Below are positions 12,476 to 23,584 of a DNA stretch of 64,000 nucleotides, piece by piece. The notes beneath the pieces are model-generated. The model was given only the letters and a program-made list of their open reading frames with translations. It was not told the origin of the DNA and did not search any database. The translations under genes were made by a program, and so were the position numbers. Location of the stretch: the NCBI GenBank assembly GCA_037074705.1, contig CM073590.1, positions 163,740,746 through 163,804,745 on the forward strand. The letters are read 5' to 3'. This DNA is from Zhengitettix transpicula (lineage: Eukaryota > Arthropoda > Insecta > Orthoptera > Tetrigidae). Each line of letters opens with the position of its first letter. Position 1 is the stretch's first letter.

Positions 12476-14837
12476 TATTTATCTATTACGTCGTATAAGT
12501 GTCTTTTCTTTCAAAAAGTAGTAGGCCTTTCACTGGAAATAAACAAAACTTCACTTTTTCCCATCTTTCTGTTCAATGGATGACGGGCGTTTTCCTTAAG
12601 CTCTTTATCACTGTTCCTCGCTCGATGACAACTCTAAAAACCTTGTATGAATTTCTGAATTTTCCAACACTTCCATTACGACACTGACATAATAGAACAT
12701 TTGGTGTTCGCAAGCTATAAATTATATAACACTACAAATGCAATGGAAAATGTTACGGAAAGAACACAAAGGAATTGTGCGTTCCTTTCTATTACAGGAA
12801 ATCAGATAATCCACAAGCTAGGATGAAATTACGGGTTTAATATTAACGTATTTAAATGAACGCGTGTTATCCGTGTTTATTAACGTATTTAATTGAACGA
12901 GTGTTATCCGAGTCACTGTTGTTATAACCACATGTTCTTCGCATTATGAAATTGCTACAATTCACAACCAAATAATTAATATTAACAATTAAACCGAAAA
13001 CCGAAATGTTAGGCGAGAGGAATAAAAAAAACTACGCTTCCGCTAACTTTTTCGCGATATTCAGGTGTATATGTAAAATTAGTACTTGCTTTTGTGAATC
13101 TCGAAGCACAATCCAACCGACGTAAACAAAGCAAACACCTACAGGAGAGAGCTGACAAAAAAAAGTCACATATCATTCAGACTGTGAATAACTTTATAAA
13201 ATAACCACCAACGACTACGAAAGCAGGCGTCGCTCGAATCGATGCGACAAAAACACGATTCGGGATAGTTTTACGTTTATTAATTTGCAATTTTTATATT
13301 TTCTTTTATTTCTACTATTTTAATTTAATTGTGTATTAACTTCGAATTCGAAAACAAATATTAGTAGTCTGAGATGTATATTAAAGTTTTGTTTCAATAT
13401 TATATTCATGTAATTCCATAGTCTTCCAATTTAGTTTCAATTTAGGAGTTTTAATAAGGGCAAGTAGAAGATGATGATTTACTGTTGTCGTGTAAATTAA
13501 AACTGAAATAAAAGATAGAGAACGAGAACGAAGTCTAAAATGTTAGCTACGGAATTTAAATGTTTGAAAATTATAGCACATTCTAAATTACAGAGCAACA
13601 AAATTATGTTTAAATATATTTCAAAAGTATTTATATTTATAGTTAGTAATAATGAGCTTTAACTATAAATATTATTTCTTGATCAAGTTTATGAGATGTT
13701 AGTACTCTTATATGAATATGAAAAGGAAAGTCAGCCACAATAACGAAGTTCTAAACAATTTGTTATGGCGCATTCCGCAAGCAATAAAGGACATAGAAGG
13801 AAACAGAATTGATTGGAAGCAATAGATGAAGACATTACCTACAGGAAGAGAATTCCAAGCGTTCGTCCGTAATGGACGTCGTCACCAGATACCTAACCTG
13901 CATTCCAGCATTCCTGGAGGGCCACAATATCCAGAACATTGTTGCGATTCCGTCCTTTGTCAGACCAACGTCAAACCTACACGTTTTTTCATATTACAGA
14001 CACTGTAAATTTACCAATACATTTTACGGTGTTGACATCTTGAATAAAATTATCAAGAAATTCCGAAGGTAATCCTTAAGTATTTTAAACGTGATTATTA
14101 TAATTCTTCAATGAGACAACAATAATTTACTCTAATGAATTATAATCGGGGTCTGCTATGAAACGTAATATGATATACCAAAGTAAACTACAAATGTAAA
14201 CCAAACTGAGAACATGTGTAGAAATTTTTGCCCTAAGGGAAAAGATTTTGAGAAATAAGTTTTAATCGTGTTATTATGTAGTTTAATAATAATGATAGTT
14301 GACGGATATTTGAAACTGTCGAACGATTACCACTTGCATGTGTAGTGTGGACTGATCTAAGTTCACGTGGTGTTGAATCAGTTTAACACATCTTCAAGAG
14401 AAATTTGTTTACTATAAATTATATTATGTTTACTATCCTTCGTTTTATTTCCATCTCTAATTTTGTATATATGGTGAGCGTTCTGTAGTTGTCATCCATT
14501 GTCGCATTATTTATAATTTGTTTAATAGAATTCATGTAAAATTCTTTTCTTATTATGGATGTATGGAAATATATTTATATATTACTATAATCGCTTATCT
14601 ACCTAAAAACACATTCTTCAAAAATTCAGTTCTCTTTGTGTAGTTAATACGACTGATATTCATTTTATAGTTTCTTTTCTGAGCTCATCAAAACGTTATG
14701 TACACGAATATTTAATTCACAAGAAATGCTTACTAAAAATCTTATTTCTGTATTTTTATTATGAACATTAATGTTTTTAATTCTTATAAAACGAAAATAA
14801 ATATATATTGATTATTTAATATTGTTAAAACTGTTTA
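12476..14837. other. no gene seen
   Basis: AT-rich, with only short frames. A frame near 13826-14072 has overlapping readings without known domains. A small direct duplication at 12841-12910 is listed separately. I see nothing else that can be supported. Confidence 0.4.
12841..12910. repeat. 33-bp direct duplication
   Basis: Two 33-bp units at 12841-12873 and 12878-12910 (TATTAACGTATTTAA start, GTGTTATCCG end) differ at two positions, with a 37-bp period. Simple local duplication; no function is implied. Confidence 0.85.
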
Positions 14838-15544
14838 CCTTCTAATAAATAAAAAAGAGTGTTTGTTTGTGGGTTTGTGTGTATGTTCCGCATAAAAATC
14901 TACGCCCGAGTAGAAAATGTCACCGAATTTCAACCACGTGTTCCTTGCGGACCGGAAAGAAACACTGTGAGGGGTAAAACACGACTACAACCTTTAGGGA
15001 CGGCGAAGAAAATTTTCAAACATCCTAAAATTGCTGATATCTGCGCCGGAAAAAGTATTTTTTCCGAGTCAGTGAGATTGATAGTGTTTCTCACTATGTA
15101 GATTAAGTATAATTTCAACCCCATTTGGCATGAGAGGGGGGCACCATTGGGGGTGGGAGTGAAGGAGAGTTGCAATAAAATAACGCAAAAACAACCGATA
15201 TTGGAGTTATAGGTGTTGCTGAGTTTAATTATGACATTCTACTTGCAGTTTAACCCCAAGGGGTGGGAATGGACGGGGGAGGAAATTTTCAAACAACCTA
15301 ATGCGGCAGGAATATTCGTCGATAGAAAATTTTTCAGAGTCCTATGAGATACATATTGTTTCTCCAGATACTTTTGTGTATAATTTCAACCACTTTCGGC
15401 ATGGTTATGATGTACCTTCAGGGATGGGGTGGAAGGGCGTTAAATAAAAATAACGCAAAAATAATCGAGATGGGGTAAATCCGGGGTTATGGATATCGCT
15501 GAGTTTAATTATGAAAACTCGGTCAACGCCGGGTACCAAGCTAG
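14838..15544 (+). mobile_element. non-autonomous Helitron, 707 bp
   Basis: The 3' end reads CTCGGTCAACGCCGGGTACC then AAGCTAG followed by T: a short hairpin about ten bases before the CTAG terminus. The 5' end reads CCTTCTAATAAATAAAAAAG preceded by A; the expected TC start has become CC. The same 5' sequence (TCTTCTAATA) begins the element at 36354-38644. The interior holds one to two copies of the unit that is expanded in that larger element (ATAACGCAAAAACAACCG, GAGTTTAATTATGACATT). No helicase coding. Insertion between A and T fits Helitron rules. Confidence 0.82.
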
Positions 15545-17271
15545 TTTAATATATTATATAGATTAACTCTGAATTTATGTCATATTAAAGCAAGTTGGGT
15601 ATATTTTTTACTATTTAATTCTTTTGACCTTATACTATGAATACTAAAAAATATGTAAAAATTAAGGACCCTATAAAAACGACAGAACTGGGCATGATGC
15701 AAACTTAGACTGAAACAAAATTTTTCAAATCATACATTTAACCACGGAAAATTTTGGATAAATATTAACGCAAGAGTATTCTTAAGGGTTTACTGCTTTC
15801 AAATATTAGTATCCATTTGTTATGTAAATCTTCTACGATAATAACATAAAAGCATGATCCTTCTATAGAAATGTGTGTCGTTTGTATAGAAGCGTCAGTA
15901 ATTTTCCGGACGAATAAGCAGAAAATATACAATTTCATGGGATAGGTAGCCCTTATTGGCTTGACACCAAAGTCCCTGGAGACCGAAGCTCAGACAAATC
16001 CGTCAGAGGCGATGTGGAGCTGGACACACAAGTAATTGGGAAGGCTACAAAGAGCATGGCTTAGCCGCTCCAGTCCCAGAGGTGAAAACCTTAGTCTAAG
16101 CACTGTAGACGTTTGAAGCTAAGACGCCTTTAACACATTGTCAATATTAGTAATCTTATTATTTCTTGAATGAAATATTGAGATATATTATATATAAATT
16201 ATCATTTCACAAGATTTCTTCCTACGTACGAATGTTAGGGATTAAATAGCAAGGAAGGCACACAAAATAAATAACAGGACGTTGACAAAGATAACAAAAA
16301 AAAAACGTCGAAAATGCAAGTCTATACGGAACTCACAAGCTCTTATAGTTGAAGGGAAGATTTGTGGTAAAGAGTGATATCCAATGGATAAAATAGTTTT
16401 ACCAGATCCCTTCCGTTTGAAATACATTAGTGTATCTTATGAAACACAGCAAAAATTAGTGTCATTACGTAGTTCTATTTGAATAAACTTGAGAGTATAA
16501 CTTCCGTTAAGCTTGACTGTCATCCATCAACTGAATATTCAACTCTTATTTCAGTAATTTGGATATTGGATATTTTAAGAAAACTTCTCAATCCAAACCT
16601 CAAGGCTGCAGTTGGACATAACACGCATCGTAAGTGTCATTGCTCATCGTAGCGACGAAAACCGTGAATTTGACGCAAATATTTGTCACTTTGAATGTGT
16701 TATGACTGTTGGCTCTGAGTATCTCGATTATTTGGTTATAACAGAAATCGAGAAATAGTAATTTTTGGTCACTCCTATGGTATGGTTGTAATAGTTAAAT
16801 GCATTTACCATCAAATATGAAGCGTAGGGATATCAATTTTATTTATTAAACTAGTTAGATGCTCAGAGTTGCATGAGTATATATTTACAATAGGGAGGAA
16901 ACACAATAATTGGACACTAATAGATTGATTAATGAGATAAAAAAATTAAGTGCCTAGTCTAACACTAATCCATATGTTATTACAGCCACCCACAAACCGT
17001 TCGTTACGACTCAAAAATATATAAGATTAAGCCCTTTTTGCATTATTTTCATGACACAACTTCCTCACCAAATCTACAAGTCAATATAGATTGAAATCAG
17101 ATATATAATTCATCAATAGGTACAGTAATAATAAAATCGAATTGCGAAAATAAATTATTAAAAGCTAAAGTCCCTCTACGTCACATTACTTTTAAATTTC
17201 ACTACAATTCATCTCACATGAGGAATATACAACGACTTAACAGGACATGCAGTCGCAGACAACTTCTACAG
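15545..17271. other. no gene seen
   Basis: AT-rich. A segment at about 15950-16130 is GC-richer than its flanks and may be an unrecognised repeat fragment. No coding or RNA gene is supported before the tRNA array. Confidence 0.4.
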
Positions 17272-17353
17272 CAAATTTGTATAAATTCGAACCTGCGTTC
17301 CCAGAGGGAATCTGATTTCGAGTCAGACGCATTAACCACTCAGCCACGACTGC
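17272..17353 (-). pseudogene. tRNA-Ser(CGA) pseudogene, array member 1
   Basis: The 5' half, anticodon arm and variable arm match the intact copies, including the CTCGAAA anticodon loop. The T arm loses its closing CC (GGTTCGAATTT instead of GGTTCGAATCC), and the 3' acceptor strand CGGCTGC is replaced by unrelated AT-rich sequence. The D arm also carries one G-to-T change. It therefore cannot form an acceptor stem. It is the last unit of the 162-bp array at its low-coordinate end. Confidence 0.88.
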
Positions 17354-17433
17354 CACATTTCCATAGTTATATATTAACGTTTATTAGCAACAATAAAGAC
17401 ATGGGAAAAAACTAAAAGGTACTGATTAATACT

Positions 17434-17515
17434 CGCAGCCGGCAGGATTCGAACCTGCGCTCCCAGAGGGAATCTGATTTCGAGTCAGACGCCTTAACCA
17501 CTCAGCCACGACTGC
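17434..17515 (-). tRNA. tRNA-Ser (anticodon CGA), array member 2
   Basis: Eighty-two bases fold as a class II tRNA. Acceptor strands are GCAGTCG and CGGCTGC with discriminator G. The anticodon loop is CTCGAAA with a TCTGA/TCAGA stem, and the long variable arm pairs TCCC with GGGA. The internal Pol III promoter is intact: A box TGGCTGAGTGG and B box GGTTCGAATCC. CCA is not encoded. Downstream on its strand, CCTTTTAG and then TTTTTT give a Pol III terminator. The anticodon CGA decodes UCG serine codons. Confidence 0.95.
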
Positions 17516-17595
17516 CACATTTTCATAGTTATATATTAACATTTATTAGCAACAATAAAGACATGGGAATAAACTAAAAGGTACTGATTAATACT

Positions 17596-17677
17596 CGCAG
17601 CCGGCAGGATTCGAACCTGCGCTCCCAGAGGGAATCTGATTTCGAGTCAGACGCCTTAACCACTCAGCCACGACTGC
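17596..17677 (-). tRNA. tRNA-Ser (anticodon CGA), array member 3
   Basis: Identical in all visible tRNA positions to the neighbour at 17434-17515, with intact A and B boxes and all stems. The T4 terminator (CCTTTTAG) lies about 17 bases downstream on its strand. It should be transcribable. Confidence 0.95.
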
Positions 17678-17757
17678 CACATTTTCATAGTTATATATTA
17701 ACGTTTATTAGCAACAATAAAGACGTGGGAATAAACTAAGAGGTACTGATTAATACT

Positions 17758-17839
17758 CGCAGCCGGCAAGATTCGAACCTGCGCTCCCAGACGGATTCTG
17801 ATTTCGAGTCAGACGCCTTAACCACTCAGCCACGACTGC
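17758..17839 (-). tRNA. tRNA-Ser (anticodon CGA), array member 4, weakened
   Basis: The clover leaf is retained, but with substitutions: a G-to-T wobble in the T stem (CTTGC opposite GCAGG) and changes in the variable arm (ATCCGTCT instead of TTCCCTCT) that break one pair. The downstream terminator has become CCTCTTAG, so the T4 run is lost. It may still be a gene, but it looks like the next member to decay. Confidence 0.85.
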
Positions 17840-17897
17840 CACATTTTAGGAACAATCAAGTGAGTGGAATAAATTTAATGTAATGCTTAAAATTTTT

Positions 17898-17944
17898 AGT
17901 CGCAGGTTTTGAACCTTCGGTTCGCACCAAGAGGGAATCTGATC
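17898..17944 (-). pseudogene. tRNA-Ser 3'-half remnant
   Basis: The minus strand reads ATCAGATTCCCTCTTGG, then a degraded GGTTCAAAACCTGCGACT. This keeps the 3' anticodon stem, variable arm and a distorted T arm of the array tRNA. The 5' half is gone. It is outside the regular 162-bp phase. Confidence 0.7.
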
Positions 17945-18689
17945 GTGTATTTTTAGTGAGTATTCCATTTAAAATCAGAGATCTTTTTTTCATTTAGATT
18001 CAGATATTCTGAATTTAACACAATTTTACTTTTTGGTGTGTTTATTTGGAAATACGAGTAATGATTCATATAAAATAAACTTTTATTCCTGTCAGTTCGT
18101 TTAAAATCGATCATAGATATGAAACATCTATTTGTTATAAACCATTTATTCAGTGGCTTCTGTCTATTTTCGTCACAGTACAGATGAATATCTGCTAAAG
18201 TCCACAGCTATTGCTGATATTATTTATAATATACGGATATATTGTGTCAGTGACCTTTTTATAACTATTGACATGAATAAAGGTTTATTTTATACCGATA
18301 ATTCATGTTTATACTGTGACTTATTAATTTACGTAATTTAATTGCATTAAAATATTTTAAGCGTTTAATTAACATCGAATAGTTCTGTATTTGTTACGAA
18401 CACGAACTCATTATTACTGAATTTGAAAATTTAAGTAATGACTGAAAATCAGTTTTATTAATTATTTATATTTCCGTATAATTGCTGAAGAAATGAAAGT
18501 GAGCGTTGCACGCTTAGTATTTCATTTTTGGCATACTACACCTCGGTATTACGATTAGGAATTGAAGGCTATTCCGCGTTACACAACTGAAGTCTGGCGA
18601 GGAAACCGTTGTGATGTGTCCTGAGAGGCTGCGACACTTCCATCCTTGCTTTAGCTCTCTATAGCAAAAGCCAACTACTTTCAGCTCTC
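17945..18689. other. no gene seen
   Basis: AT-rich spacer; I see nothing that can be supported. Confidence 0.45.
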
Positions 18690-18895
18690 CAGAAAAAAAT
18701 TCAATTCAAATCCAATTTGTAGGCTTTTCCGGAACAATGACGGAAGCCTAAATGGGTCAGAACCAATTTCAAACTCCCAGCCTCGAGGGAGAGGGGGATA
18801 GAGAGGCGGCAACCTGTTGGCACCGAGGGAGAATATTGTTGGTCCTGGGTTCAATCCCCTAGTGAGGGTGGGGTCACTTCGTTGCAATGCACACT
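18690..18895 (+). mobile_element. possible tRNA-like SINE fragment
   Basis: Contains an A-box match TGGCACCGAGG at 18818-18828 and a B-box match GGTTCAATCC at 18848-18857, closer together than usual in a tRNA but in the right order. The surrounding 200 bp is GC-richer than its flanks. No second copy is present in this window, so repeat status is not shown. It could be chance. Confidence 0.35.
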
Positions 18896-19871
18896 TGTTT
18901 TAAAATATTGGCAAACTTACAATATGAATAGATTTTCGAACTAAATACTTTTTTATATTATTTGTAACTAAATAGATTTTTTTAAAATAAAATGAAATAA
19001 TTGCCAGACCGTCTATTATAGTGATAGAAAAATTTAATCGTAAGATTTCGATCAAGTTGGTCATTTTCAAACTCTTTATAATCGACTTAAATTTATTAAA
19101 CAAAACATCGTTTTAAGATATGAGTAAAGTTTAGAATTTTAAAACCTTGTTACACGTGGGAAAGCGTGTTGTGATATGTGACAGTGGGTGGTTACTTTTC
19201 CCCCACTTGTGATCTGAATCGTATTTATTAATCAAATTAAAATGTAATTTATGAACAATAACAGGCAATATATTTTTAAACTTCATATCAAATGGGAACA
19301 CCATTTTGGTACCCTGTTTGTAACTTCTTCAGGATGTGTCTTTTGACTGAAAAGTTATGTAGTAAAATTATTGATATTAATATTAAACATATGAACGAGT
19401 TGTTTTTATTTTGAACTGAAATTTTTGAATTATATGCCAGTCAGTGTTCATAAAAACAGTTCATTATTTTTTTAAAATAAATTTTCATTCAGTCCTCAAA
19501 TGTAGAAACGAATCCCGTCATCAATATGTAGGTAGAATAACTTATAATTGTGCTAAACATAGAATAATATAACATTAAAATGAACACAATTCATGTAGGT
19601 TATCATTTTCATTTACATAAAATAGAAAAATAATCTTATTTAAATGAATAACTGATACCAAAGACCGAAGTCAGGCCATAACAATTAAATAGGTAATTTT
19701 GTATATTGTTGGCTGGTTTGTGAGCATTTAGTTTTCCTAGAGCAGTCTCAACTATCATATAGAAATATGTTAAATCCGTATCTGAAATAATTACATATCA
19801 GTCCATTGTAACGGTTTTATGTAAACTGGTAGATAATTAATATAATAAATAATCCTTCTCGTCAACCACCT
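18896..19871. other. no gene seen
   Basis: AT-rich spacer without supported features. Confidence 0.45.
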
Positions 19872-20270
19872 TGACCTGTGCGAGTTGTTGTTAGATCTCG
19901 AAGGCAGAACCTTTCTGAAGAGAGGAGATGGTTACATTTCGGGGGATGCCTTCTTCTCTCTCTGTCTTTAGACTAAGATTCCCACAATCCAAGGCCCCGC
20001 ACCATGTTTTGAGAGATGTATGTTATGGGTTCGTAGACCTTGGGCATACGGTAAGAGTTGTTCAGTTTTCCTTTTCGAACAGTCGGCCAGCTGCCTCCTA
20101 GACTGGTCGAAGAACGGAGAAAGGAATGCTGCGTCCCCACATATAATCTTTCTCCCGCCATCGGAAGGGTGTGGGACAAGTACCAAGCGCCCGACGTACT
20201 TTATGCAGGTTTTCTAGTGTTCGTCCTGCTCCACTTTTATGCGAATGCCGTGTAGGGAGAATCCTTCAAC
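19872..20270 (+). mobile_element. retroposon family R, copy C, old and 3'-truncated
   Basis: Matches the family from the second head hairpin (CGAAGGCAGAACC) to GCGAATGCCGTGTAGG and lacks the last third, including the GGGGGCCC block and A tail. It carries many substitutions relative to copies A and N (for example TTATGGGTTCGTAGACC), so it is one of the older insertions. Confidence 0.85.
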
Positions 20271-21134
20271 CAATTAATAAAAAACAAATAAATACCTTCG
20301 AAAGTTCTCAAATATTCCGGTTATTATAGTTTTAAATATAGAGAATTATTAATGTTTTATTCATTCAAGTGTTTTAGATTTATGTTTCAGAAATCCGTGT
20401 TGACGAACAGTTTTTCTATTGAACTTAAGAATGAAATCAAGTAATTTCATACGATGTTTTCTAAAAATATATATAATAAATTAAATACGGAAATTGGTCG
20501 GTATTTAGACGTGTAGGAGTGTGAAAATTTCACCAATAGCGGCATTGACAAGACCATTAGAGTACTGTATGGATAGACACGTAGCGTTGAGTTGAAGAAA
20601 ATTCGTTGTAAAATCAACACTTTTCTTCATAAATTTGCTCGTAAAAGATACCTGAAGTTTGCGAGCACTTAATGTGTTGTTTTATACATATTCATAATTA
20701 ATTTGTCGTAATCGTTTGTAGAAATTTATAATTTTGAACATTCGGTGCGCTGTTCATCCAACATAACGCAATTTTATGAACTGCTACATTTTCCAAATTG
20801 TTTTGCGACTTGCATAAAATAAAAAAAATAACCTTGCTCAATTATAAGTTGATTGAACTCGGTGGAGGACTGTGTTTTGTTAGCACTTAAATTATATCAA
20901 CTAAACTATTTTTAGTCACTTCGTTTTAATTTTATTTGTTGAACTTACTATATATTCCAGAACGATATGATTGTTTTTCAGCCGCCTGCACATTTCAGAA
21001 AATACGTGTGTAGTATTGTAAATTAATAAATAAATTTTAAACGTTGATCCGAGGAATTTAATTAATTAAGTTCATTCATTCAACAATATCTACCGCGGGG
21101 AACCATTATTGCTTAATGTTAAGGACATAATCCA
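20271..21134. other. no gene seen
   Basis: AT-rich spacer without supported features. Confidence 0.45.
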
Positions 21135-21385
21135 TACTTACTTACTTACTCCTTCGATCGACATCCTATGAAGGGCCTTGGCCTACCGAGAAGACTGTCA
21201 GACTATTATCATCTTACATGACACATTCTGGATTTAGAAGTGACACCTGGTTAGAGTGTCGAATTTTCCACAGTCTTAACCCAAGTTTCGTGACCATGAC
21301 GACCTCAAACATCCATGCCCATGACGCGATTAAAACCCGGGACCTCCGTAATGACGCTAGCCACTACACCACAGCAGACCGGCAA
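21135..21385 (-). mobile_element. tRNA-derived SINE with GTAA-type tail
   Basis: On the minus strand the head reads GTCTGCTGTGGTGTAGTGG, then CTAGCGTCATTACGGAGG, CCCGGGTTTTAATCGCG: a tRNA-like D arm with A box, then an eroded T arm. A unique body follows and ends in GTAAGTAAGTAAGTA at 21138-21155, the short-repeat tail common in insect tRNA-SINEs. A diverged second copy lies at 12235-12475. Confidence 0.75.
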
Positions 21386-21401
21386 CTTAATCCACATATA
21401 T

Positions 21402-22424
21402 TTTAATAATTAAAAAGGAATAAATTAATTAAATTAGCCCAACATTGATGAAGCCAATTTATGTAATAGTTAATAGGTGAGTGAATTAAAAGAATTAATT
21501 AACACAATTATTCAGATTTAAAAATATATTCTTTAAAAGTACAAATTGTAATCCCTACCTTTTACGCCGAATTTCATCAAGTTAACAGACAATATTTTAT
21601 TTAAATTTTGCAATGCGTGGCGTTCTAGGAAAAATACAACTTTATGTTTTACAATCAAATACGTCGAAATTCTCTTTATCTCAGGGTTATTACTGGGTTT
21701 GATATACTGAACAATCCAATTTAATAAACTAACATTAACAATTCAAACTAAGTGAAGCTAACTTAATACAATATGAAAATAAACGAAATGAAAGAAACTA
21801 AATGAAAAGAAAATGAACGAACTCTGACTTTTTTTTAACTAATTCCTTTGTACTCACGAATTGTCTTTCTGGTACCAGATCTGATCTTGGAGCTTGAGGT
21901 CAACACTCACTGAAAAGGCCATTCACTGATTCTACACTATAAAATTTTACTAAACTTGGTCGATGTTCTCGTTCACTGCCATCTGGAACTTTGGATCTGC
22001 CTGCCGCCTTCAGTCAGCCCTCAGACCTAGGTCTCCTTGATGTCCCTATGTGGAATTTAGTTCAGTCTGTGCGAAGCAAAACCTTTTGCTTCCAACTTTG
22101 TGATTATTATTTGAGTCTCACCGTTAAAACTGTTTACACGCGTTTTATGCAAACTAGTAGATCTCGCAGTTGGACTTATTTGACTGCGCTATTCATATTT
22201 TAAATCAGCATCCGCTTTACTGTTTAAGTTTCCGGCTCTTACTCAATGAATTCCTGTCCGCGACTCTTCCTCAATGAATTTTCTCCGCGACTGCCGTTTG
22301 GACTCTAACTTACGGCGTGCGTTCGTTAACAATGGCTCGACCTTACATTGTTTCTTTTGATGTATTTTCGCAGATAACAATTCAATTTAATTTAAAACAA
22401 TTAATGGCCTTTTTAATTGGTATT

Positions 22425-22427
<3 letters not shown>
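21402..22427. mobile_element. solo-LTR-like repeat, copy 1
   Basis: Collinear with 27301-28360 over its full length: shared blocks include GAAGCCAAT, GTGGCGTTCTA, TCTCAGGGT, ACTGGGTTTGATA, TACTCACGA, GGTACCAG, AGTTCAGT and the end TTAATTGGTATTACA. It ends with ATTACA followed by a TA microsatellite. The start, TTTAAT, is a mutated form of the TGTAAT that opens the other copy. No protein frame. TG...CA ends and about 1 kb length suggest an LTR without its internal region; the transposon family is unknown. Confidence 0.6.

Positions 22428-22458
<31 letters not shown>
22428..22458. repeat. (TA)n microsatellite
   Basis: Uninterrupted TA run directly after the ATTACA end of the LTR-like repeat. 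Confidence 0.95.
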
Positions 22459-22461
<3 letters not shown>

Positions 22462-23584
22462 GAGCGTCCATTAAAATTCAGCATGACAATTAAACCATTA
22501 AAATTGATAAAGAAAGCCACACGTTAAAAACGCCAATTTGTGGTATTCACACATGAATGAAAATTACATCGCAACGTTAATGCGTCAATTTGTAGTAATT
22601 TAAATATTAAAATTAAAGGATGTTTTAATAATAATCAAGATTTTAAAATGGAGAAACAAATTAATTTATTAACGCACGAACAATTAAGTTTACAAAATTA
22701 TCAAATGAATTTACAGCAGTTGTTAAGAAATCAACTTTCAATATTTTACATTATTAACTAATATTTTACAATAAAATTTACTCTTTCTCAGGGTCGTTTA
22801 CTGGGCCTTTAATAAAATAAATATTTGTTAACACTTAATTTTTTATGAAGCTATTATGGACTTATTTCATCAATGTATTATTTACAATGCAAAAAAAAAC
22901 ACATAAAATATTAACTTTAAATTCTGCACGACATTCGAAATCTGAAATCTGAATATAATTACCTTTACTTAGTTAGTTAGAAATATGAATTCAGCGAAAT
23001 TGTAACTTACGAGCTCTGCTAATCAGGGAAATCTAGCTCGCTCATACACTCACAAACTCATGGCACTTTATAATAGGCCATTTTTAACACTGACTCTAAT
23101 TAATACTTTTAGTTTGCCAGAAGTTGGTTCTCTGTTCGTTAAGGAAATGTTATTCACTCGTTCCGACGATTATTTGACGCTGGATGCAGTTGCCTGGTCT
23201 CCCACAATCGAAGTCAATGGTCTAATTTGAGAATAGAATAAATTAGACTCTGCACTCAAAATGAATATTTAAATATTTATCTCGCAGACTGCAACTTTTA
23301 ACAAAAACGGTTCTAACTTTTCTAGCTGTTCAACTACATGAATCTGGACACTTTCTGGATATTTTATTGATTCCGTCCACAGTAACATTTCCACGACGAC
23401 TCCTCTGCTATATTTCGACGACGACTGGCGTACACACTCCGTCTAGCAAACCAACAACCTATAATACCCCAAACCTGTGGCATTATTTCCCATTCTTTTG
23501 TGCAACATGTGTGTTTTCTGCCGCTAACAATTCGAGTCCTAATTTTTGTTTTTATTAATTAATCATTTCCTTTTAATTACCACA
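22459..23584. repeat. diverged relative of the LTR-like repeat
   Basis: Shares only part of the family: TCTCAGGGTC followed by TACTGGG near 22790-22810, and the end TTTTAATTACCACAATATAT, similar to the TTGGTATTACA end of the better copies. The middle is largely different, and the start is not definable. It may be a related LTR or a mosaic. Confidence 0.35.

Larger units (their letters stand above)
17272..17841. repeat. tandem array, 162-bp unit, one tRNA-Ser per unit
   Basis: tRNA 5' ends lie at 17353, 17515, 17677 and 17839, exactly 162 bp apart. Each unit is an 82-bp tRNA plus an 80-bp spacer, the spacer containing CATAGTTATATATTAACGT and GCAACAATAAAGAC. The regular period and shared spacers show local tandem duplication rather than retroposition. 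Confidence 0.93.

Noticed and set aside
17272..17841. CRISPR-like or satellite interpretation of the 162-bp array
   Set aside because: Each unit holds a foldable tRNA-Ser with internal promoter boxes; the genome is clearly eukaryotic.
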